NCBI GenBank assembly: GCA_039029515.1
Contig: JBCCFX010000041.1
Span: 1-22,544, forward strand
Source of the DNA: JBCCFX01 sp039029515
GTDB taxonomy: Bacteria; Planctomycetota; Phycisphaerae; Phycisphaerales; SM1A02
Direction: 5' to 3'
Length of the DNA stretch: 22,544 bases
In this document: positions 15,980 through 20,935 of the stretch, piece after piece
Position numbering within the stretch: position 1 is the first letter of the stretch
How the letters are laid out: each line of letters begins with the position of its first letter
Notes under the pieces: generated by a model
The model's database searches: none
Seen by the model: the letters and a program-made list of their open reading frames with translations, nothing else
What the model was told of the DNA's origin: nothing
Made by a program: the position numbers and the translations under genes

Positions 15980-17989
15980 ATGAGCTCGATTCCCAATAAC
16001 CTCGCGCGTGTACCACAGATCCTGAGCAATCAGGTCATTCGGTCGTCATTGCTGCGCACGCAGCAAGCTTTATTGCGATCTGAAGTTCAGCTTGCCTCTG
16101 GTTTTCAGGTCAACCGGCCGTCCGACGATGCCGCAGCCGCGAGCGCGATCAGTGTGCTTGACGATGTCATTGAACGACGCGATCAGCGGCTGCGCAATCT
16201 CGCGCATGCTGATGCGGTCATGAATAACCTTGATGCAGCGCTCGGTGATGTATCGAATCTTTTGCTCGAAGCAAAAGGCATCGCGTCGAGCCAGATTGGT
16301 CTTGGCAGCACGCCGGAGACGCGCGAGAGCCAGGCTGCGGTCATTGATGCCATGCTCAACGAAGTGTTCAACATTGCCAACCGGCAGTACCAGGACATTC
16401 ACTTCTTCGGTGGGAGCCAGACCGACACACAGCCGATGGAAGATCTGCTCGGCGGCATCCGCTACCGCGGTCAGGGTTCGGGCATGATTACCGATCTGGG
16501 TATCGCGCGCGAGTTTCCGATCACGCTCAGCGCGGATGCGGCGTTCGGTGCGATGAGTTCGCGAATCGAAGTCGCACGGGATCTCAACCCCAGCCTGACG
16601 GGTGACACACGGCTGGACGATGTCAACGGCGCGATTGGCTTCGGCGTTCGGCTCGGGTCGATCTTTGCCAACGTCAACGGGAATCAGGTCACGATTGACC
16701 TCGGCAATGCCCACACGCTCGCAGATACGGCGACGATGTTGCAGGATGCCATTCAGCAGGAACTGGATACGAACTTTCCCGGCGAGACGATCGCGGTTCA
16801 GATCGACCCGGTGCTCGGGCAAGGCCTTGAAATCACAACCAGCGCCGGCGCGACAGTGACGTTCAGTGACATTTCCGCCGAAGCGACGGCTGCCGATCTC
16901 GGCCTGACGCAGACATTTTCGGGTGGAACAACGACGGTCGCGGGGGATCTCAATGCGCAGATCACCGGCCAGACGCTGATTCAGAGCCTCGATGGGCTGA
17001 CATCGCCATTGGGATCAGTACGGCTCGAGAATGGCGGACAGCGCCGCGATCTTGATCTCTCCAGCGCGACCACCGTCCAGGACATCATGAATGCCGTCGA
17101 AGGGTTGAACCTCGGCATCCGGGTTGAGATCTCCGAGGTTGGCGACCGGCTCAACTTCGTCAACGAGTTGTCGGGATCCGCGATGTCCATCGGTGAGGTC
17201 GCGGGCGGGAAAGCCGCCACGGAACTCGGTGTGCGCACGTTTGCCCTCGATACGTCGCTGGATCTCTTCAATAGCGGCCTTGGCGTCGACATCGTGGCTG
17301 GCAGCGTCAATCCAGTCACCGGCCTCGCGGACCCGGATCGCGACAAGGACTTCCAGATCACGCTGAAGGATGGTCGGTCGTTTGATGTCGATCTTGCGGG
17401 CGCGCTGACGGTGGGTGACGTGTTGAGCATGATCAACACGGCGGCGACGAATGCCGGCGTCGTGACCGGTGCCGGGTTGGAATTCGTCGCTCGGCTCGCC
17501 TCTGATGGCAACGGCATCGTCATGGAAGACAACACGGTCGGCACCATGACGACGGTGGCATCGATGAACGGTTCGTTTGCGGCAGAGAACCTTGGGATTC
17601 TCGGCAATGAAGTCAGCGCAATATTTGCCGGCGAAGATCGCGCATCGGTCCAGGTGGACGGTGTGTTTACGCGCCTGATCAACCTTCGCGATGCCTTGAT
17701 GCGTGACGATGAGCGTGGCATCACGTTTGCTGGAGATCGTCTTGACGCAGATATCGATCGGGTGGCTCGAGCCCGCGCCACGGTCGGCGTGCGAGCCAAC
17801 CGAGTGACCACAACCGTCAATCGGCAGGAGGATCTTCGGATTCAGGATCAGGCATTGCGAAGTGAAGTTCGGGATCTGGATTTCACGGAGGCCGCGATTC
17901 AGTTCACCGCCTTGCAGCAGCAGTTGCAGGCAGCCCTGGCGACGGCGGGGCAGGTCACATCGCTCACCTTGCTGGACTTTCTCCGCTAG
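15980..17989 (+). CDS. flgL: FlgL, hook-filament junction protein 3 (HAP3), enlarged
   Basis: 669 residues, roughly twice the 317 of E. coli FlgL. GAGGAG lies seven bases before the ATG. The N-terminal D0/D1 helices (QLASGFQVNRPSDDAAAAS at about 36-54, then RRDQRLRNLAHADAVMNNLDAAL) and the C-terminal helix (LDFTEAAIQFTALQQQLQAALATAGQVTSLTLLDF) are flagellin/FlgL-like. 'NRQYQDIHFFGGSQT' near 135-149 is the FlgL-specific motif after the N-terminal helices. The extra length is a central block (about 210-560) of repeated beta segments, with an EAD-flagellin-type fold 'TLADTATMLQDAIQQEL...VQIDPVLGQGLEITTSAGATVTFSDIS' that recurs at least once more around 'ATTVQDIMNAVEGLNLGIRVEISEVGDRLNFVNELSG'. 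It follows flgK, as expected. Confidence 0.93.
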   Translation: MSSIPNNLARVPQILSNQVIRSSLLRTQQALLRSEVQLASGFQVNRPSDDAAAASAISVLDDVIERRDQRLRNLAHADAVMNNLDAALGDVSNLLLEAKGIASSQIGLGSTPETRESQAAVIDAMLNEVFNIANRQYQDIHFFGGSQTDTQPMEDLLGGIRYRGQGSGMITDLGIAREFPITLSADAAFGAMSSRIEVARDLNPSLTGDTRLDDVNGAIGFGVRLGSIFANVNGNQVTIDLGNAHTLADTATMLQDAIQQELDTNFPGETIAVQIDPVLGQGLEITTSAGATVTFSDISAEATAADLGLTQTFSGGTTTVAGDLNAQITGQTLIQSLDGLTSPLGSVRLENGGQRRDLDLSSATTVQDIMNAVEGLNLGIRVEISEVGDRLNFVNELSGSAMSIGEVAGGKAATELGVRTFALDTSLDLFNSGLGVDIVAGSVNPVTGLADPDRDKDFQITLKDGRSFDVDLAGALTVGDVLSMINTAATNAGVVTGAGLEFVARLASDGNGIVMEDNTVGTMTTVASMNGSFAAENLGILGNEVSAIFAGEDRASVQVDGVFTRLINLRDALMRDDERGITFAGDRLDADIDRVARARATVGVRANRVTTTVNRQEDLRIQDQALRSEVRDLDFTEAAIQFTALQQQLQAALATAGQVTSLTLLDFLR

Positions 17990-18036
17990 GTGATACAGCA
18001 GAACAGGCGTCGACGCTCGGTCCGTCGTCGTCTGCA

Positions 18037-18049
18037 GGACAGGAGGTCC
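18037..18049 (+). promoter_or_regulatory. Putative CsrA-binding hairpin 1 in the fliW leader
   Basis: GGAC-AGGAG-GTCC, identical over 15 bases to the element on the flgI SD, but here 54 bases upstream of the fliW ATG. No ATG or GTG follows at SD distance, so it is not an obvious ribosome site. A GGCGC-GTT-GCGCC hairpin (18052-18064) lies immediately downstream. Confidence 0.45.
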
Positions 18050-18065
18050 GGGGCGCGTTGCGCCT

Positions 18066-18081
18066 GGCCACCAGGATGGTC
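18066..18081 (+). promoter_or_regulatory. Putative CsrA-binding hairpin 2 in the fliW leader
   Basis: GGCCA-CCAGGA-TGGTC has a five-base-pair stem (one G-U) exposing AGGA. The sequence ACCAGGATGGT is also close to the linear CsrA SELEX consensus RUACARGGAUGU. Confidence 0.4.
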
Positions 18082-18084
18082 TGA

Positions 18085-18102
18085 CCGAAACGGAGCGTTC
18101 GG
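18085..18102 (+). promoter_or_regulatory. Putative CsrA-binding hairpin 3, abutting the fliW start codon
   Basis: CCGAA (18085-18089) and TTCGG (18098-18102) form a five-base-pair stem around loop ACGGAGCG, which contains both ANGGA and the only SD-like GGAG of fliW. The stem ends at the base before ATG 18103, so a protein bound here would block initiation. The loop is eight bases, longer than the optimum. Confidence 0.4.
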
Positions 18103-18549
18103 ATGAACGTGCAAACAACACGATTCGGTGCGGTTGATGTGGATGAGCAGCGCATCATCGAATTCCCCAATGGGCTGCTCGGCTTCGGAAGTTACCAGCG
18201 CTATGTGCTGCTGCAGCCGAATGACGAAGGCATCTTCTTCTGGCTTCAGGCGGCTGATGCGCCGGAGTTGGCGTTCGTCGTCACGGATCCGAGCCTGTGG
18301 GTCGCTGAGTACCAGGCCACGATTCGACGGGAACAACTCGAAGAGCTTTCGCTTGAACGTCTGGAAGACGCACAGGTGCTGGTCATCGTCAACAAGTACG
18401 ACCAGACGCTGACCGCGAATCTTCAGGGACCGCTGGTCATCAACACGGCGAATCGGCAGGCCATGCAGTTGGTCCTCGCGGACAAGCAGTGGACCACGCG
18501 TCAGGAAATCGTGCGCCTCGAGGCGCCCGCACAGGTCGCGACGGCCTGA
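18103..18549 (+). CDS. fliW: FliW, CsrA-antagonist flagellar assembly factor
   Basis: 148 residues, the usual size. The hallmark sequence 'RIIEFPNGLLGFGSYQRYVLLQP' (about 17-39) is followed by 'FFWLQAADAPELAFVVTDPSLWVAEY', diagnostic for FliW, and by 'AQVLVIVNKYDQTLTANLQGPLVINTANRQAMQLVL' near the C-terminus. In B. subtilis FliW binds CsrA non-competitively and releases flagellin mRNA. Free flagellin titrates FliW, giving a homeostatic loop. Here it is directly upstream of csrA and two flagellin genes, the classical context. The 113-base gap from flgL holds several GGA-bearing hairpins. Confidence 0.95.
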   Translation: MNVQTTRFGAVDVDEQRIIEFPNGLLGFGSYQRYVLLQPNDEGIFFWLQAADAPELAFVVTDPSLWVAEYQATIRREQLEELSLERLEDAQVLVIVNKYDQTLTANLQGPLVINTANRQAMQLVLADKQWTTRQEIVRLEAPAQVATA

Positions 18550-18571
18550 GCGATTGTCATGTCTCATCCAT

Positions 18572-18589
18572 CGAGGCACGGATGCCTCG
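18572..18589 (+). promoter_or_regulatory. Putative CsrA-binding hairpin A in the csrA leader
   Basis: CGAGGC-ACGGAT-GCCTCG is a perfect six-base-pair stem closing a C-ANGGAN-G hexaloop, the exact geometry defined for RsmE/CsrA targets. It lies 55 bases upstream of the csrA ATG and is not part of an SD, so the GGA has no other obvious role. Confidence 0.65.
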
Positions 18590-18595
18590 TACTCA

Positions 18596-18625
18596 TGAAC
18601 GGTGAACACGGAGGTTCATCGTTCG
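18596..18625 (+). promoter_or_regulatory. Putative CsrA-binding hairpin B in the csrA leader
   Basis: Bases 18596-18607 and 18614-18625 pair over twelve positions (ten Watson-Crick, two G-U) and close the hexaloop ACGGAG (18608-18613) with a C-G pair. It fits the C-ANGGAN-G recognition element. The GGA is 30 bases from that of hairpin A and 23 from that of hairpin C, distances a CsrA dimer can bridge. Confidence 0.65.
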
Positions 18626-18641
18626 ACAGGAAGGAGCCTGT
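18626..18641 (+). promoter_or_regulatory. Putative CsrA-binding hairpin C containing the csrA Shine-Dalgarno
   Basis: ACAGG-AAGGAG-CCTGT is a perfect five-base-pair stem with the SD AAGGAG as an ANGGAN hexaloop, ending two bases before the csrA ATG at 18644. It abuts hairpin B without a gap. The closing pair is G-C rather than the preferred C-G. Confidence 0.6.
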
Positions 18642-18643
18642 AC

Positions 18644-18946
18644 ATGCTGGTGCTCTCACGGCAACGTGACGAAACCATCATGATCGGTGATGAGGTCGAG
18701 CTGACCATCGTGGATATCCGCGGTGACAAGGTTCGTGTCGGCATCAAAGCGCCGGCACACGTCGCGGTACACCGCAAGGAAGTGTACGACGCGATTCGGC
18801 TCGAAAACGAACACGCAGCGGAACTCACCAACGACGCGCTCGGCGCCGTCGATGGCACAGTCCGCTCCGTGGCGGTCACGGGAGGGACGCGCGCTGCTCG
18901 ACTGAGCGGCAGCATCGACCTGCCCGGGGCCCGGGAGAGTGCATGA
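18644..18946 (+). CDS. csrA: CsrA, carbon storage/flagellin translational regulator
   Basis: 100 residues from ATG 18644, chosen because MLVLSRQRDETIMIGD is the invariant CsrA N-terminus and AAGGAG lies eight bases upstream; a longer frame begins at 18602. The RNA-binding residues are kept: Leu4, Arg6 (beta-1) and Val42-His43-Arg44 (VHRKEV, beta-5). Asn55 (RLENEHAAEL), which B. subtilis CsrA uses to contact FliW, is also present. The core ends near residue 62; the remaining roughly 38 residues (Ala/Gly/Arg-rich) are an extension beyond the usual 61-75 residues. CsrA is a dimer that binds GGA in hairpin loops and blocks ribosome access. Its own leader carries three such hairpins, suggesting autoregulation. 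It is located between its antagonist fliW and the flagellins. Confidence 0.95.
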   Translation: MLVLSRQRDETIMIGDEVELTIVDIRGDKVRVGIKAPAHVAVHRKEVYDAIRLENEHAAELTNDALGAVDGTVRSVAVTGGTRAARLSGSIDLPGARESA

Positions 18947-18977
18947 TGCAACAGCATCTGCTGACCATGACGTCAAG

Positions 18978-18998
18978 CGATCGACACGATGTCGATCG
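18978..18998 (+). repeat. Perfect 9-bp inverted repeat between csrA and fliC1
   Basis: Arms CGATCGACA and TGTCGATCG are separated by CGA. No T-run follows, so it is not a standard intrinsic terminator. It could be a transcription-factor operator, an mRNA processing site or a stabilising hairpin at the 3' end of the csrA message. No promoter could be recognised in the 111-base csrA-fliC1 gap. Confidence 0.6.
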
Positions 18999-19032
18999 AT
19001 TCCCGGTTGATCTGATTCACGACGATCAAGAG

Positions 19033-19065
19033 CTAGCCTCAATCAAGGAGGATTGCAATGGCTAG
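19033..19065 (+). promoter_or_regulatory. Nested RNA hairpin sequestering the fliC1 SD and start codon, CsrA-site loop
   Basis: An upper stem CAATC/GATTG (19040-19044 with 19051-19055) closes the hexaloop AAGGAG, which is the SD, through a C-G pair: an exact C-ANGGAN-G CsrA element. A lower stem CTAGCC (19033-19038) with GGCTAG (19060-19065) pairs across the start codon into codons 2-3. The ATG at 19058 therefore lies in the internal loop/lower stem. It is comparable in logic to the SD-overlapping CsrA site of B. subtilis hag. Confidence 0.65.
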
Positions 19066-20527
19066 GATCAACACCAACATCGCTTCGATGGTGGCACAAT
19101 CCAATCTATCGCGTTCCAACAATGACCTTCAGGTCAGACTGCAACGTCTGTCCACCGGACTCCGCATTAACCGCGGCGCCGATGACCCTGCGGGCCTCAT
19201 TGTTTCGGAGTCACTCCGTAGCGAAATCAAGGGACTCGAACAGGCCGTCCGGAATTCCGAACGCGCCAGTTCAGTCATCGCAACGACCGAGGGATACCTC
19301 AACGAAGTTGCCGAACTGCTGACGTCCATCAAGGGACTGGTCGTGGAAGCGGCCAATACCGGTGGTCTCAGCCGAGAGGAGATCGAAGCCAATCAGCTTC
19401 AGGTCGACAGCGCGATTGACTCGATCACGCGCATCTCGAACACGGCGACCTTCGCGGGACTCCAGCTCCTCAACGGTTCGATGGAGTACCTCGTCTCCGG
19501 TGTGGCCGCAAGCTCGGTGTCAGACATCAACATCTACGGCGCTCAGTTCGGCAACCAGCCGTCTGTGCCCGTGCAGGTTGAAGTCATCAGCAGTGCGCAG
19601 ACCGCAGCGCTGTACGTCTCCGGCAACGGGACAGGGCAGCTCACGAGCAGCGTGACGTTGGAGATCGCGGGCAACCGTGGTGTCCAGACGATCACCTTCG
19701 TGTCCGGTACGCAGTTATCAGCCGTCGTGCATGCGGTGAACATTCTCAGTGAATCCACCGGCGTCAGCGCGGGGCTGGTCTCCGCGACCAACCAGACCAG
19801 TGGTCTGTTCCTCTATAGCACGGCGTTCGGCAGCGATCAGTTTGTCTCGGTCAAGAAACTCGGCGACAGCGGAGACTTCTTTACCACGTTCGATGCACAG
19901 GGCGGTTCGGAGGTGAAACGCGATGAAGGCCGTGACGTCAATGCGATTGTCAACGGTGCCCTCGCAGTCGGCCGTGGCCTCGAACTGACACTCAACACGC
20001 CGACGCTCAGCGTCGACTTCGTGTTATCAGACTCGTTCGCGACGCAAACCACGAACGTCGAGGAGTTCTTCATCACCGGCGGTGGTGTGAACTTCCAGCT
20101 TGGTCCGTCGGTCACGACCACGCAGCAGATCGGCTTCGGCGTCAAATCCGTTGCGGCAAGCCGGCTCGGTGGTTCGACGATCGAGGGCGTGCGGTACTTC
20201 CTGGACTCGGTGAAGACCGGGCAGTCGAACTCCCTTGTGTCCGGCAACACCCAGAATGCGTCGGACGTGATCGATTCGGCGATCAACGACATCTCAACGC
20301 TGCGAGGCCGTCTTGGTGCGTTCGAGCGCAACACGGTGCAAACGAATGTCCGGGCGTTGCAGATCGGCGTCGAGAACATTACCTCGAGTGAATCGAAGAT
20401 CCGCGACGCCGATTTTGCGTCCGAAACCGCGGCATTGACCCGGGCCCAGATTCTTTCGCAGGCGGGTACGTCGGTGCTTGCGACCGCCAACGTGACTGCT
20501 CAGAACGTTTTATCGCTCCTCGGCTAA
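19058..20527 (+). CDS. fliC: Flagellin 1 (FliC)
   Basis: 489 residues. AAGGAGGA lies six bases before the ATG. The N-terminal D0/D1 is canonical: MARINTNIASMVAQSNLSRS, then LQRLSTGLRINRGADDPAGLIVSESLRSEI (about 29-58) and 'FAGLQLLNG' near 132. The C-terminal half of D1/D0 reads LRGRLGAFERNTVQTNV...ESKIRDADFASETAALTRAQIL...QAGTSVLATANVTAQNVLSLLG. The middle (about 145-400) is a beta-rich D2/D3 surface domain. There are no cysteines. It is the filament subunit, secreted by the flagellar type III system. It is followed by a strong terminator, so it is the last gene of the csrA-side transcript. It is paralogous to the next gene, with close similarity at both ends and divergence in the middle. Confidence 0.96.
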   Translation: MARINTNIASMVAQSNLSRSNNDLQVRLQRLSTGLRINRGADDPAGLIVSESLRSEIKGLEQAVRNSERASSVIATTEGYLNEVAELLTSIKGLVVEAANTGGLSREEIEANQLQVDSAIDSITRISNTATFAGLQLLNGSMEYLVSGVAASSVSDINIYGAQFGNQPSVPVQVEVISSAQTAALYVSGNGTGQLTSSVTLEIAGNRGVQTITFVSGTQLSAVVHAVNILSESTGVSAGLVSATNQTSGLFLYSTAFGSDQFVSVKKLGDSGDFFTTFDAQGGSEVKRDEGRDVNAIVNGALAVGRGLELTLNTPTLSVDFVLSDSFATQTTNVEEFFITGGGVNFQLGPSVTTTQQIGFGVKSVAASRLGGSTIEGVRYFLDSVKTGQSNSLVSGNTQNASDVIDSAINDISTLRGRLGAFERNTVQTNVRALQIGVENITSSESKIRDADFASETAALTRAQILSQAGTSVLATANVTAQNVLSLLG

Positions 20528-20572
20528 AACAAGGCGCGCCACCATCGCGCCGCCGGTTCCGATAATCACATG

Positions 20573-20598
20573 AACGCCCCGCATGTCGGGGCGTTTTT
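20573..20598 (+). terminator. Rho-independent terminator after fliC1
   Basis: AACGCCCCG and CGGGGCGTT form a perfect nine-base-pair stem (20573-20581 with 20587-20595), loop CATGT, followed by a T-run to 20598. It lies 46 bases after the fliC1 stop and separates fliC1 from fliC2 transcription. Confidence 0.9.
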
Positions 20599-20684
20599 GT
20601 GCGCGCACGGTGGTATGCGGAGGTCGGGCAGGGCACAAACTCTGGGAAAGAGGGATGACTTTTTGTGTTCATTCGGAACGTAAG

Positions 20685-20712
20685 TGAAGTGCCGGCAGGT
20701 CGCCGCCGATAC
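20685..20712 (+). promoter_or_regulatory. Candidate sigma-28 (FliA) promoter for fliC2
   Basis: GCCGATAC (20705-20712) matches seven of eight bases of the sigma-28 -10 GCCGATAA. TGAAGTGC (20685-20692) matches five of eight of the -35 TAAAGTTT, with a 12-base spacer instead of 11. Transcription would begin near 20718. Flagellin genes are typical sigma-28 targets. Confidence 0.5.
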
Positions 20713-20917
20713 TGATGCAGCCTACCCAAGCGACCAACCAGCCCCGGGTCGTGAGGGAATGCTCCGCGTGGGAGTGGAGATTGATTCCGGCTTTCCGTTG
20801 TTGGGGCTTGAGACGACCGTGAGGCAACCACAATCCGACGCGTCGCGTGACCGCGGATCCAGGGAACACCTCATCAGTCTCAGACGGTAAGCAACCGCCA
20901 CCCTGTTGTGGCACAGC

Positions 20918-20934
20918 GTGTTCATGGAGGACGC
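20918..20934 (+). promoter_or_regulatory. Putative CsrA-binding hairpin over the fliC2 Shine-Dalgarno
   Basis: GTGTTC-ATGGA-GGACGC forms a six-base-pair stem (two G-U pairs) with loop ATGGA, an ANGGA motif closed by C-G. The SD GGAGG (20926-20930) is split between loop and stem, and the ATG starts two bases after the stem. The left arm can alternatively pair with GAACAC at 20864-20869. Confidence 0.5.
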
Positions 20935-20935
20935 A

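Larger units (their letters stand above)
20528..20935 (+). other. 408-base gap: terminator, sigma-28-like promoter and long structured fliC2 leader
   Basis: The gap begins with the fliC1 terminator (20573-20598) and contains a sigma-28-like promoter (20685-20712). If that is used, the fliC2 leader is about 220 bases. Within it I see GGAAT...ATTCC (20758-20790) enclosing CTCC/GGAG arms, CGACC/GGTCG near 20730-20750, and GCCAC-CCTGTT-GTGGC (20897-20912). The GAACAC at 20864-20869 can pair with GTGTTC at 20918-20923 in competition with the SD hairpin. No protein-coding gene is convincing here. Confidence 0.5.

Noticed and set aside
18058..18084. TTG-initiated 8-codon leader peptide before fliW
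   Set aside because: The start codon is weak and the spacing from AGGAGG (11 bases) is long; kept only as an alternative explanation in the findings.
17015..18121. 368-codon antisense open frame across flgL and the fliW leader
   Set aside because: Conflicts with flgL, has no recognisable domain or good ribosome site, and its composition is that of a shadow frame.
18991..18998. Sigma-28-like GTCGATCG with TCAA 14 bases upstream before fliC1
   Set aside because: Too many mismatches to GCCGATAA and TAAA, and the bases are part of a palindrome that explains them better.
20908..20925. Sigma-54-like TGGCACA-N4-GTTCA before fliC2
   Set aside because: The -12 GC is missing (TC instead), and the transcript would start inside or after the SD and start codon.
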